From an uncultured Bacteroidales bacterium (GTDB lineage: Bacteria; Bacteroidota; Bacteroidia; Bacteroidales; F082), in the NCBI GenBank assembly GCA_900318085.1, contig ONJF01000001.1:96557-160556 (forward strand): a stretch of DNA of 64,000 nt. Direction: 5' to 3'. Made by a program: the position numbers and the translations under genes. Below are positions 8,796 through 18,190 of the stretch, in pieces (the stretch's first letter is position 1; the number at the start of each line of letters is the position of its first letter). The notes under the pieces were generated by a model. The model was not told the DNA's origin. It made no database searches and was given only the letters and a program-made list of their open reading frames with translations.

Positions 8796-9872
8796 ATGAA
8801 CGAACTTTTCACCATCGCGCGGCATTTCGTCGCCCCGAACACCATCGAAGAGATAGCACTTCTTGGCAATGGACTCATCAACGACACCTATAAGATAATG
8901 GTGAGTGGCCAACCGAAGTATGTGCTGCAACGTATCAATAACGCCGTCTTCACCGATGTGGAGATGCTGCAAGGCAACATCGAGGCGGTGACGAGCCACA
9001 TACGGCAGAAATATGAAAAACAGGGCGTTGCCGACCTCGGGCGGAGGGTGTTGCATTTCCTGAAAGCCGACACAGGGAAAACCTATGTCTTTGAGGATGG
9101 GAAATACTGGCGTGTGATGGATTTCATCGCCGACAGCTACACCTATGAGGCCGTCACGCCGGAGTATGCCTACTATGCCGGTCGTTCCTTCGGTGACTTC
9201 GAGTCGCTGCTGACGGATCTGGAGGCGCCGATAGGGGAGATCATCCCTGATTTCCATAACATCGAGTTTCGTTTGAAACAGCTGGATGAGGCCATTGCCG
9301 TGGATAAGGTGGGGCGTATGAACGACCCTGAAGTGCAGGCATATGTGGCCAAAATCAAGGCGGTGGCAGATGAGATGTGCTTGGGAGAGCGGCTCTATCG
9401 AGAGGGAAAGTTGCCGAAACGCATCTGCCATTGCGACACCAAGGTGAACAATATGCTCTTTGATAAGGACGGCAATGTGCTCTGTGTCATAGACTTGGAC
9501 ACTGTCATGCCGAGTTTTGTCTTCTCCGACTTCGGCGATTTCTTGCGTTCGGCGGCCAACACGGGAGCCGAGGACGACCCTGATTTGGACAATATCCATT
9601 TCAACATGGAGGTCTTCAAGGCTTTTGCGAAAGGCTATCTGGAAGGCACCAAGTCATTTCTGTTGCCGATAGAGAAAGAGAACCTGCCTTATGCGGCAAC
9701 ACTGTTCCCTTACATGCAGGCGGTGCGTTTCTTCGCGGATTACATCAACGGCGACACCTATTATAAGATAAGGTATCCCGAACACAACATGGTGCGCACG
9801 CGGGCCCAATGGAAATTGTACAAGGAGGCAGTAAAATGCCTGCCCGAAATGAAACAAATGTTGGATGTATAG
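8796..9872 (+). CDS. phosphotransferase-family sugar kinase (N-acetylhexosamine 1-kinase-like)
   Basis: An aminoglycoside-phosphotransferase-fold kinase of the type that includes N-acetylhexosamine 1-kinase (NahK), which phosphorylates GlcNAc/GalNAc at C1. The catalytic loop is ICHCDTKVNNMLF (about residues 209-221), with Asp as general base and Asn as metal ligand. VIDLDTVMPS carries the metal-binding Asp that replaces the DFG motif. The N-terminal LLGNGLINDTYKI is the nucleotide-binding loop. The frame is open 27 codons further upstream, but the ATG at 8796 follows a promoter-like element and matches the usual start of the family, giving 358 residues. It is divergent from the GH109 gene, consistent with N-acetylhexosamine catabolism. 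The stop codon lies inside a palindrome (9867-9896). Confidence 0.82.
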   Translation: MNELFTIARHFVAPNTIEEIALLGNGLINDTYKIMVSGQPKYVLQRINNAVFTDVEMLQGNIEAVTSHIRQKYEKQGVADLGRRVLHFLKADTGKTYVFEDGKYWRVMDFIADSYTYEAVTPEYAYYAGRSFGDFESLLTDLEAPIGEIIPDFHNIEFRLKQLDEAIAVDKVGRMNDPEVQAYVAKIKAVADEMCLGERLYREGKLPKRICHCDTKVNNMLFDKDGNVLCVIDLDTVMPSFVFSDFGDFLRSAANTGAEDDPDLDNIHFNMEVFKAFAKGYLEGTKSFLLPIEKENLPYAATLFPYMQAVRFFADYINGDTYYKIRYPEHNMVRTRAQWKLYKEAVKCLPEMKQMLDV

Positions 9873-9896
9873 AGACATACGGCCGTACGTCTCTAC
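9867..9896. repeat. family D palindrome copy 1, overlapping the kinase stop codon
   Basis: A near-perfect inverted repeat: GTATAGAGACATACGG against CCGTACGTCTCTAC. The TAG stop of the kinase (9870-9872) is part of the left arm. Related palindromes built on GTAGAGACG/CGTCTCTAC are at 22390-22413 and 27137-27164. Confidence 0.8.
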
Positions 9897-9996
9897 AACA
9901 CCAACGTGATTTGTTTTGCCTATATTTTTTCTGCATTTTTTTCGTGATTCAGGTAAAAATGGGAATTTTTCCCATTTCCATCCTTTTTTTTCGCTA

Positions 9997-10004
9997 TATT
10001 TTTG
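9997..10004 (+). promoter_or_regulatory. -7 promoter element for the large surface protein
   Basis: TATTTTTG fits TAnnTTTG and is 44 nt upstream of the ATG at 10049, leaving a short leader. The region from the kinase stop to here is AT-rich with T tracts. Confidence 0.65.
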
Positions 10005-10048
10005 CTGCGTGGAATTGTGTATTATTAACGAATTAAATAAATGACATT

Positions 10049-13000
10049 ATGAAACGCAAACATTTACTATTAACGCTGCTGCTGGCCTTATTCTTGCCTT
10101 GGGCAGCGATGTCACAGACACAGACAGTGCTTTTCTCCGACGATTTCGAAGGCTCCTCTTGCGACTGGCAACTCATCAACGGCAGCCAAACCAACCAATG
10201 GGCTTGGGGCACAGCCGGCAATAATGGAGTCGGTCACAGCCTTTACATTAGTAACGATGGCGGCGAACACAACACCTACACCGTCGACGCACCGTCAATA
10301 GTTTATGCTACCAAGCTACTCAGTTTTGCAACAAGTGACTATTACAGTTTCGAATACACTTGGAAAAACCATGGAGAAGGTGTGTTTGGAGACACTGGAG
10401 AGCCTACTCCTTTTGACTATTTGAGGGTGGTCTTGGCACCGAGTACGGTTGCGTTAACCCCAGGTGAATTGCCTACTGGCATGGATGCCTATAGCTTACC
10501 CGAGGGTTGGATGGCCTTGGACGGTGGGCATTGTCTCAGCGGACAAGATGAATGGATGAGGAATTATGAGGAAACCTATCTGGAAGCAGGTCTCTACACG
10601 ATGGTGCTTGTATGGTGCAACGACGGCAGCGGGGGATGGGATCCTGCGGTTGTCGACGACGTGAGCATCTCTTTGGTGAGTTGCCCAAAACCTACGGGCC
10701 TTGTTGTTAACGAAGTTACGAACGATTATGTCGCCTTCACCTTCGATTCTGAGGTAGGTGCCGTTTACCAGTATTGCATCGTGGCTGCCAATAGTAACGT
10801 GTATGAGTATATGTTTGAAGGCAACACGACAAGTCCTGCCACAGGTACTGTATTTTACGTTGCTTATCCCTTGAATGGTTTCAATACCGACACCGACTAT
10901 GCCGTTTATGTCCGCAGGAAATGCGGTGAAGACGACTATAGTACTTTAGCCGCCGCACCTTTCACCACTTTGGACCAATGCGCCGAAATGCCCACAAATG
11001 GCCTTTACTACACTGAAGACTTCGAAGGCTATGATATTGGCGAAGCTATTTGGGGTGTACCTCTTTCTGGGTGTTGGGATGCCTACAACAGTTCCACCGA
11101 TGAGTTATGCGGCATGTTTCCCTTGGTTAATGTAGACTCAAATAACGGAAACAAGAGATTGTATTTCGCATCAGTTATAGGAGGCCAAATAGTAGACCCG
11201 CAAGACCAATACGCCATTCTGCCGCCTATGGAAGATGTGAACCATTTGAAAATGACGTTTAATGCAAAAACAGATTCCGATTACATTTCGCCAATCCATG
11301 TGGGTGTGATGGAAGGAAAGGATCCCACTACGTTCACTTCCATAGCAGACTTCAATGCCATAAATAACAACGGCCAATACACGGAGTATACCGTTTCGTT
11401 TGAAAACTACACGGGTAATGGCAATCGCATCGCCATCAAGTTGGATAAAGCAACTGAGGGCAACAGTTTTCGTGTGCTCTATGTTGACGACATCACCGTT
11501 GAGCTAAACTGCCACTCGCCTAACAACGTGGCCGTGAGCAGCGTCACCTCCACAATGGCCACCGCCGACTGGGGAGGCTCGCCTGCTGCACAAAGCTACA
11601 CGGTGAGATACAGGGAGACCCACACAGGCGCGGCCCCTTTCGCTGAAGGTTTCGAGAATGGCCTCGGCGCGTGGTACTTCTCCAGTTTGAATGAGGCAAA
11701 TGGCCTCAATGGAGTGGAAGAAACACGTGCAGGAATTCACCAGGATGCCGCCCATAGCGGTACATATGGCTTCCGGTTCTCGTCTTTCCAAAACATATAC
11801 GGCGATGGAGATTACTGGCAATACTTGACCTCGCCCGAGTTTGAACTGGATGGGCCGAGTGTCCTTAGGTTTTACTACAAAAAGTATTCTAACCTTTACT
11901 ACGAATCATTATATGTGGGATATATAACAGACTTAAACAATCCGCAAGAACTGACATTTATCAGCCCAGAAATTCATCCCACCGAAGATTGGCAGTGCTA
12001 CATATTGGATATCCCATCCGATGCGAAAAAAGTGTTCTTCTCCTATTATGGACCACACACATGGTATGTCTACCTCGACGACATCACCATTGCGCCTGCG
12101 TGCGAGTGGCAATATGTCAATAATATTGCTGCTACCACCATCACGCTCAGCAATCTTACGATGGGCACAGAGTATGACCTACAGGTGAAGAGCGACTGCT
12201 CCGACGAGTGGAGCCAAGCAGTCTTGTTCACCACGCAGAGCTGCGAGGCACCAACCGATGTCGTAGTGAGCAATGTCGGGCATTACAGCGCCCAAGTCGA
12301 CTGGGAGGGCGAGAGCGAGAGCTACACGGTGAGCTACAGAGAGGCGGAACGGCCAGAAATCCTTCATGAAGAGGATTTCGATTCGAATAGCATCCCTTCC
12401 GAATGGTCGACATATACTGGTTTGCTGAACGATGTAATGGATGGTACCGCTCAGCTCGTTGTAAACACTGCAACTAATTACACTAATTGGAGAATGGCCA
12501 ATACCATATTTGGTGCATATAGTGCTTGCTGTAATATCTATGCAACTAGTAATAAATGGCTTGTTACTCCTGAGTTCACTTTCAACACCAGTGGCTCTCT
12601 TAGTTTTGACCTTGCACAGACAAGTTACAATAACTCAAATGTTCCCAATGGTGAGCGTACGGATGACAGATTTATTGTCTTGATTTTCTCAGATGACCAA
12701 TGGACCATTCTGCGTGAGTGGAATAACACTGGTTCTGATTATGTATTCAACGACATCACTAACACATGTCAAACCATATCCGATATTGACCTTTCCGCTT
12801 ATGTTGGGAAGACCGTGAAAATCGCTTTCTACGGCGAGTCAACAGAGAGTAACGGCGATAACGATATGCACATCGACAATGTGGTCATCAATGTCCTGGT
12901 GCCTGCCTCTCCATGGCAAACCCTAGAGAACATTGCTGCAACTACTTATGACCTTACTAACCTCACCGCAGGAACTGAGTATGAAGTGAAAGTGCAAGCT

Positions 13001-14833
13001 GCTTGCGGCGCAGAGAGCGAGGTGGTCTCCTTTACCACCTTATCGAACGACCATAAGATTTTCGTCACCGAAGGCTACTGGAACGACGACAGCAACTGGA
13101 TCCCGTATGGCGCTCCCACCATCGATCAAGATGTGGAACTGCGCGCCGATGTCACCATTCCGAGTGGATATTTGGCTACTGCCAACCAAATTGAAGAAAC
13201 TTGGGAGCATGGCATCACCATTGAAGATGGCGGTCAGTTGTATCACACAAACTACCTCCTCGCTACAGTGAAGAAGCATGTCGGTGGTTACGGCCAAGAG
13301 AATCAAGGCACAAACAACGGATATATCTTATTGGCTCAACCTATCCAATACACTGTATCCGTTGAACCCAACGATGGATCAAATATCAGAACTGGAGTCT
13401 ATGACTTTTATGCTTGGAATCGTTTGGGCGACAACGAAGGAAAAGAATGGGTCAACTATGGCGCCAGCAACTCTTCAGGTTTATCGATGGAAGAGGGCAA
13501 GGGCTATCTTTATGCCAGCCAAGATGACAGAGAATTGACCTTCTTGGCTAATATTCGTGGCAATGCTTATGCCTACCCGATAAATAATTTGGAATACACA
13601 GCTCCTACTACAGGTGCCATGTTTACGGCTTGGCATCTTATCGGCAACTCGTTTGCATGCAATGTCTACTTGACCAATGCCCGCACTAATGGCAGTGCTC
13701 TGCCTTTCTACAAGATGAATGCCGATGGCAACGGCTTCGAGGCTGCCATCGGTACGACTATTGCCCCAATGGAAGGCGTGTTTTATGAAAAACCTGCTTC
13801 AACTACTAGCTATCAACCATGGTTCACTAGAACGCAACCCACGCGCAGCAGCAACCTCAACATCAGTTTGGCTCAGGGCTCAACGACCGCCACTATCGAC
13901 AACGCCATCATCCGTTTCGACGATGGAGAAACGATGGGCAAGTTAAGCTTCCGCGAAGGCAGCTCAAAGGTCTACATCCCCGTCGAAGGCAAGGACCTCG
14001 CTGTGGCGCAGGCCGAAGGCCAGGTGGGCGAATTTCCTGTCAACTTCAAGGCCGAGGAGGACGGCACTTACACGCTGAGCTTCACTAGCGAAGAAGTTGA
14101 ATTTAGCTACTTGCACCTCATCGACAATCTGATTGGTAACGATGTGGATTTGCTGTCCCAGGATGTCATTTCGACCGAAGGGAAGAAATCTCCTTCTTAT
14201 ACCTTCACTGCCAAGACCACAGACGACGAGAACCGCTTCAAGTTGGTGTTTGCCACCGATGGTAGCCAAGTCGACCATCTGGCTTTCGAAGCAAAGGATG
14301 CTGGCGGCCTTCGCAGTGCAGTGTTGACGCCTCATGTGCCCGATCATCAGCAAACAGAGAACCAAGATGCAGATTTGTTCGTCCAAGCCATCTCGTTGGT
14401 CCAGGGCTGGAACTGGTGGGCTCCCATGGCGAAGATTTCAGCAGCCCAGCTCCGTACGGTCCTTGGCTCGACACTTCTTGAACTCAAAGCAAAAGAGGGT
14501 GATGTTGCCGCTGATGCTGACCTGATGCCAGGAAAGATGTACAAGCTTCAAACCAGTGCCGATGTCGAGAGTGTCGTGAATGGCGTCGTGGCTCCTGCCA
14601 GCAATATCAGTGAACCAGGTGTCTATTGGATTGGCTACACTGGAGAGACCTCTTCCAGCATAACCCAGGCTCTTGTTAGCGTCAATATCTTTCCTAATGC
14701 TGGCGACAAGATTATTTCGCAAGACGGAGGTTTCGCCATCTTTGTTTACCCAGGTTGGACGTGGCAAGGCACCCTCACTGAGCTTACACATGGTCAAGGC
14801 TATGTGTATATCCATGTCGCGAGTGGACAATGA
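10049..14833 (+). CDS. very large secreted protein with choice-of-anchor-J and FN3-like modules
   Basis: Residues 1-22 are a signal peptide (ends AMSQ). At least four jelly-roll modules of the choice-of-anchor J / cleaved-adhesin type follow. They open with DDFEG, EDFEGYD, EGFENG and EDFDS and close with VDDVSI, VDDITV, LDDITI and IDNVVI. Between them are fibronectin-III-like segments ending in the repeated pattern TEYDLQVKSDC or TDYAVYVRRKC. From about residue 1010 the sequence changes to a non-repetitive region beginning KIFVTEGYWNDDSNW. No T9SS sorting domain of the VYPNPA kind is visible at the C-terminus, unlike the secreted protein at 22615. It is likely an extracellular or surface adhesin-like protein; ligand unknown. 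The 1594 residues make it the longest gene in the window. Confidence 0.8.
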   Translation: MKRKHLLLTLLLALFLPWAAMSQTQTVLFSDDFEGSSCDWQLINGSQTNQWAWGTAGNNGVGHSLYISNDGGEHNTYTVDAPSIVYATKLLSFATSDYYSFEYTWKNHGEGVFGDTGEPTPFDYLRVVLAPSTVALTPGELPTGMDAYSLPEGWMALDGGHCLSGQDEWMRNYEETYLEAGLYTMVLVWCNDGSGGWDPAVVDDVSISLVSCPKPTGLVVNEVTNDYVAFTFDSEVGAVYQYCIVAANSNVYEYMFEGNTTSPATGTVFYVAYPLNGFNTDTDYAVYVRRKCGEDDYSTLAAAPFTTLDQCAEMPTNGLYYTEDFEGYDIGEAIWGVPLSGCWDAYNSSTDELCGMFPLVNVDSNNGNKRLYFASVIGGQIVDPQDQYAILPPMEDVNHLKMTFNAKTDSDYISPIHVGVMEGKDPTTFTSIADFNAINNNGQYTEYTVSFENYTGNGNRIAIKLDKATEGNSFRVLYVDDITVELNCHSPNNVAVSSVTSTMATADWGGSPAAQSYTVRYRETHTGAAPFAEGFENGLGAWYFSSLNEANGLNGVEETRAGIHQDAAHSGTYGFRFSSFQNIYGDGDYWQYLTSPEFELDGPSVLRFYYKKYSNLYYESLYVGYITDLNNPQELTFISPEIHPTEDWQCYILDIPSDAKKVFFSYYGPHTWYVYLDDITIAPACEWQYVNNIAATTITLSNLTMGTEYDLQVKSDCSDEWSQAVLFTTQSCEAPTDVVVSNVGHYSAQVDWEGESESYTVSYREAERPEILHEEDFDSNSIPSEWSTYTGLLNDVMDGTAQLVVNTATNYTNWRMANTIFGAYSACCNIYATSNKWLVTPEFTFNTSGSLSFDLAQTSYNNSNVPNGERTDDRFIVLIFSDDQWTILREWNNTGSDYVFNDITNTCQTISDIDLSAYVGKTVKIAFYGESTESNGDNDMHIDNVVINVLVPASPWQTLENIAATTYDLTNLTAGTEYEVKVQAACGAESEVVSFTTLSNDHKIFVTEGYWNDDSNWIPYGAPTIDQDVELRADVTIPSGYLATANQIEETWEHGITIEDGGQLYHTNYLLATVKKHVGGYGQENQGTNNGYILLAQPIQYTVSVEPNDGSNIRTGVYDFYAWNRLGDNEGKEWVNYGASNSSGLSMEEGKGYLYASQDDRELTFLANIRGNAYAYPINNLEYTAPTTGAMFTAWHLIGNSFACNVYLTNARTNGSALPFYKMNADGNGFEAAIGTTIAPMEGVFYEKPASTTSYQPWFTRTQPTRSSNLNISLAQGSTTATIDNAIIRFDDGETMGKLSFREGSSKVYIPVEGKDLAVAQAEGQVGEFPVNFKAEEDGTYTLSFTSEEVEFSYLHLIDNLIGNDVDLLSQDVISTEGKKSPSYTFTAKTTDDENRFKLVFATDGSQVDHLAFEAKDAGGLRSAVLTPHVPDHQQTENQDADLFVQAISLVQGWNWWAPMAKISAAQLRTVLGSTLLELKAKEGDVAADADLMPGKMYKLQTSADVESVVNGVVAPASNISEPGVYWIGYTGETSSSITQALVSVNIFPNAGDKIISQDGGFAIFVYPGWTWQGTLTELTHGQGYVYIHVASGQ

Positions 14834-14863
14834 TAATTCGGCCATTGGTTGCCGATAAAAAAC

Positions 14864-14871
14864 TATCTTTG
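14864..14871 (+). promoter_or_regulatory. -7 promoter element for TPR histidine kinase 1
   Basis: TATCTTTG is a full match to TAnnTTTG, 26 nt before the ATG at 14898. Confidence 0.7.
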
Positions 14872-14897
14872 CATCATCTTATAGAATTGAACGATTG

Positions 14898-16775
14898 ATG
14901 AAAAGACTATGTGTCATCTGTCTGTGCCTCGCCATGTCGATAGGATGTCTCGCCCAAGACGCCGACAGCCTTGACAAACTCAAAAAGCGCATCTATTCCC
15001 ATTATTACCAGTCAGAATTTTCGGAAGTGGTCAATTGTGGGAACGAAGCCCTTGAGGTCTACAAGGCCAACGGCCTCCTTTTCGATATGGCAGGTTGCTA
15101 CAACGTTATGGGTAACGCATACCAACGTTTGGGGCAGTTCAAGGAAGCCATCGAGTGTTATGAGCTTTGCGCCGAGACTATGGAAAGCCTGAAAAATAGT
15201 GAAAGCGATGAAAATCGTGAAGAGGCTTCAGCGTTTTACGACAAGAACATCCGTTATACGCGCAACAACATGGCTGAAATCTACACTACCTTAGGCGAAT
15301 ATGACGAAGCCGAGAAGCTCTATCGCAATTGTGTCGAGATGCTGGGCGAGCCCACCGACACCATCGATTTCCTGGATCTTTCGGTCTATCTGCAGAACCT
15401 GGCCGGTGTGGGCCTCAAACAAGCGGTCGTTTTGGAGGGTGACGAAAAGCAACAACGGCTTGACTCGGCAGTTGAGATGGCCGAGCAAGCCTATGCCTTG
15501 TCGGAACAATATGGCGACAAACCTTTCAAGCGCGTCAACAAGACATTTACGCTGGCTCAGGCATATTTTGCCATTGGGCGTACCGACGAGGGCCTTGCCC
15601 TTGCCAACAAAGCGTTGGACATGGCCGAAGCTCAAGACGACCCCTATCTGAAAGCCGAGATACATGCCATCTTAGGCGGGTTTGAAGCACAACTGGGTAA
15701 ATACGCTGCGGCAGAAAGACATTATCGTACCGCTATGGACATTGCGGAAGAGAACGGCTTCGATGAGTTGCTGATGACCGCGCTCAACGGTGGCTACGAA
15801 TCGGCAAAACAATTCGACCTGAAGCTCGCTCTCGACTATTTCGAGCAAAGCACGGCCATCAAAGACTCCATATTCAATGCGGACCAACAACGGCTTTTGC
15901 GTGATTATCAAGCACGTTACGATCTCAGTGAGAAGGAGCACCAAATTGCGTTGCAAGAGGAGAAAAACAAGACCATCAGAATCAAATTCGTCGTATTGTC
16001 CGTTTTGGCGGTGCTTTTGTTGGTGCTGATGGTTGTCGGCTTCTATGTGGGTTTCAAGCGCAAGCGTCAGAATGCAGCCTTGGCCAATATTAACAAATCG
16101 AAAGACCATTTGCTCTCGGTGGTGTCGCACGACTTCAAGACCTCCGTGGGGTCGCAGAACCTCATGCTCGACGCGATGTACAATAGTCTCGAAAAGATGC
16201 CGATGGAACAACTGAAAGACAAGGTGCTCATGCTGAAAACCTCGTCGGATGCCTTGTACGAAAAGATGTTTCATCTGTTTGAGTGGATGAAGTTGGAATT
16301 GGGCAGTGGCGCAACCAAGCACGAAGCATTCGATTTGCTGGCCTTGGTGCAGGATTGTGTCAAGGCACAAGAAACCGAAATCCATCAGAAGGGAATAGAA
16401 GTGGTGGTGGCCATTGATGAGGGCATGATTGCCATGGACAACAAAACCATGGTGCGACTCGTGATGCAGAATGTGATCGGCAATGCCGTCAAGTTCTCGT
16501 GGCCACGAAGCCAAGTGAACATCAAGGCCACGCAAGAATCGGCACGTTTTTGGGTTGAGGTGGAAGATCACGGCATGGGCATGAGCCCGGAAAAGAATGC
16601 CATGGTGCTGAAAGAAGTGGTGACCCCTTCGAAGGGCACCAATGGCGAGTCGGGAACAGGTGCTGGACTGTTGCTATGCGCCCATTTTTTGGAACGCAAT
16701 GGAGAAAAGATAGAGATTGAAAGTGCCGAAAGCATTGGCACCAAGGTGAGATTTAGCATCAAAGCAATGACTTGA
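14898..16775 (+). CDS. TPR-domain sensor histidine kinase, copy 1
   Basis: A signal peptide (ends GCLAQ) leads into tetratricopeptide repeats (about residues 20-340, for example DMAGCYNVMGNAYQRLGQF). The repeats should therefore sit in the periplasm. A single membrane helix follows (LSVLAVLLLVLMVVGFYVGF, about 365-385), then a cytoplasmic kinase core. The phospho-acceptor box is LLSVVSHDFKTSVGS. The ATPase part has an N-box (NVIGNAVKFS), a G1 box (VEDHGMGMS) and a G2 box (GESGTGAGL). The start could be TTG 14895 or ATG 14898; ATG is chosen. The cognate response regulator begins 2 nt after the stop. A paralogous pair is at 27857-30405. The signal sensed is unknown. Confidence 0.87.
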   Translation: MKRLCVICLCLAMSIGCLAQDADSLDKLKKRIYSHYYQSEFSEVVNCGNEALEVYKANGLLFDMAGCYNVMGNAYQRLGQFKEAIECYELCAETMESLKNSESDENREEASAFYDKNIRYTRNNMAEIYTTLGEYDEAEKLYRNCVEMLGEPTDTIDFLDLSVYLQNLAGVGLKQAVVLEGDEKQQRLDSAVEMAEQAYALSEQYGDKPFKRVNKTFTLAQAYFAIGRTDEGLALANKALDMAEAQDDPYLKAEIHAILGGFEAQLGKYAAAERHYRTAMDIAEENGFDELLMTALNGGYESAKQFDLKLALDYFEQSTAIKDSIFNADQQRLLRDYQARYDLSEKEHQIALQEEKNKTIRIKFVVLSVLAVLLLVLMVVGFYVGFKRKRQNAALANINKSKDHLLSVVSHDFKTSVGSQNLMLDAMYNSLEKMPMEQLKDKVLMLKTSSDALYEKMFHLFEWMKLELGSGATKHEAFDLLALVQDCVKAQETEIHQKGIEVVVAIDEGMIAMDNKTMVRLVMQNVIGNAVKFSWPRSQVNIKATQESARFWVEVEDHGMGMSPEKNAMVLKEVVTPSKGTNGESGTGAGLLLCAHFLERNGEKIEIESAESIGTKVRFSIKAMT

Positions 16776-16777
16776 CT

Positions 16778-17404
16778 ATGGCAAACAAAACCAGAATACT
16801 TCTTGTTGAGGATCATCCCATATTCCGTGAGGGACTGCACATGGTGCTGAGTTTTGCGGAGATGGATTTCGATGTGGTAGCCCAGCTGTGCGATGTCAGA
16901 CAAGCCGTCGACTTCATTCAAAGCCATCCCGAAGGTGTCGACTTGGCCATTCTCGACTTTTTTCTGCCCGATGGCAACGGCAGCAATGTGTTGGACAGCT
17001 TGAACTCCTTCTCGCCACAAGCCAAGGCCATTATTGTGACTGGCGAAGTCGATCATCCTAGCGTCAGACAACTGGCTGGGAACCATGGCGTGGCTGCCAT
17101 CATCAGCAAGAATGTGCCGTCTGCCGAATTGTTGCAACTCATCTCTTCCATCATGAAAGGGGAACATGTCATGACTCCTGGAACGCCTTCGCAAACCGAC
17201 TGGCTTGCTGAAACGGGCTTGACCCAACGCGAAGTGGAGATTATCCATCTGATAGCACAAGGCAAGGATACCAAAGCGATAGCGGCTGCCTTGTTTATCA
17301 GCCCGAAAACCGTTTATCGGCACCGTGAAAACATCTTCCTCAAGACAGGTACCGACTCGACGGTGGAGTTGTTGCGCTATGCCATCAAAAACGGCTTGCT
17401 GTAA
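16778..17404 (+). CDS. LuxR/NarL-type response regulator, copy 1
   Basis: The receiver domain (about 1-125) has the acidic pocket VEDHP, the phospho-acceptor Asp in LAILDFFLPDG, the switch Thr in IIVTGE and the Lys in IISKNV. The C-terminal HTH (about 145-208) has the LuxR signature GLTQREVEIIHLIAQGKDTK followed by FISPKTVYRHRENIF. It starts 2 nt after the kinase stop, so the two form an operon and almost surely a phosphorelay pair. A TTG at 16772 is possible but ATG 16778 is preferred. Its last 20 nt overlap the 3' end of the convergent gene at 17385-18134. The sister regulator at 29833 lacks about 22 residues that are present here. Confidence 0.9.
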   Translation: MANKTRILLVEDHPIFREGLHMVLSFAEMDFDVVAQLCDVRQAVDFIQSHPEGVDLAILDFFLPDGNGSNVLDSLNSFSPQAKAIIVTGEVDHPSVRQLAGNHGVAAIISKNVPSAELLQLISSIMKGEHVMTPGTPSQTDWLAETGLTQREVEIIHLIAQGKDTKAIAAALFISPKTVYRHRENIFLKTGTDSTVELLRYAIKNGLL

Positions 17405-18134
17405 CCCAAGGAATCTGTCGTGCCCGTATTTTCTTGGCCATGATGCGCTTGTCGCGGTCGAGGACGTAAATCAGAGGTGTGGTCTCAATGTCGTAAAGGT
17501 CATACAACGCGTCAACCCTGATGTCGTCGGTGTTCATGTCGATGGCCAGCACTGTGATTTCAGGATGCACAACGCAAACTGAATCCAATTCCTGCATTTC
17601 TTGGTGGCAAACATCGCAGTCATGGTCGTAGAAAAACAATACCGTGTATTCACTTTCAACGGAATGTAAATCAACGGAATCGCTGATGGCGAAATTGGGA
17701 GCGATGTTGAATAAGGCCAATCTCCGGAATGACTCGGCTTTGTTGCGGATTAAAGCCAAATTGGCTGCGCTCAAATCCTTAATTTCCAGCTTGGAAAAGT
17801 AGTGGTCATAAAGCCAAACGAACACTTGGTCCTGGCTCATGTATTCGGGATGGCGGTATTTCTCCAAGAGATGCCATAGGATGAAGTCGCGGAGATCGGT
17901 ATTGAAACTGGTTTTTTCTACCAATCGATCGATTTCGTTGGTGATGGAATCGGGTAGGGGAGCGACCATCTTGTCGAAATAGAAATCAAGCTGTGCTGCC
18001 AGCACGGGGTTCTCGTCAGTGGGACCGTCGAAGGCTTCGATGCCGTCCCAGAAATGGGCGTTTTGGCCCATGGCGGGCAGGGAACAAAAGCCCAAAAACA
18101 AGGAGAGTATGATGACGACAATCTTTAATTTCAT
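17385..18134 (-). CDS. secreted DUF5106-like / thioredoxin-like protein
   Basis: A signal peptide (ends AMGQ) is followed by a helical region of about 130 residues like that preceding thioredoxin folds in Bacteroidota proteins. A thioredoxin-like domain follows, with FFYDHDCDVCHQEM (a CxxC site, CDVC) and the cis-Pro region TTPLIYVLD. It probably acts as a periplasmic thiol-disulfide protein; its partner is unknown. It is convergent with the response regulator and overlaps it by 20 nt. A promoter-like TATTTTTG on the minus strand ends 4 nt before the ATG, so the mRNA may be leaderless. Confidence 0.72.
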   Translation of the reverse strand: MKLKIVVIILSLFLGFCSLPAMGQNAHFWDGIEAFDGPTDENPVLAAQLDFYFDKMVAPLPDSITNEIDRLVEKTSFNTDLRDFILWHLLEKYRHPEYMSQDQVFVWLYDHYFSKLEIKDLSAANLALIRNKAESFRRLALFNIAPNFAISDSVDLHSVESEYTVLFFYDHDCDVCHQEMQELDSVCVVHPEITVLAIDMNTDDIRVDALYDLYDIETTPLIYVLDRDKRIMAKKIRARQIPWVTASRF

Positions 18135-18138
18135 GGCG

Positions 18139-18146
18139 CAAAAATA
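18139..18146 (-). promoter_or_regulatory. -7 element for the thioredoxin-like gene (possibly leaderless)
   Basis: On the minus strand the bases read TATTTTTG, ending 4 nt before the ATG at 18134. It is back to back with the element at 18159-18166 for the divergent gene. Confidence 0.6.
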
Positions 18147-18158
18147 GAAACAATTTCT

Positions 18159-18166
18159 TACATTTG
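18159..18166 (+). promoter_or_regulatory. -7 element for the EEP nuclease gene
   Basis: TACATTTG matches TAnnTTTG and is followed by CAGC as in several other promoters here; it is 24 nt before the ATG at 18191. Confidence 0.7.
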
Positions 18167-18190
18167 CAGCGGAAACAAATTGTGTGCCGT

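Noticed and set aside
8637-9599. Upstream extension of the GH109 frame to 793 codons
   Set aside because: The extra 321 codons are antisense to the kinase gene, and the signal peptide starts at 8636.
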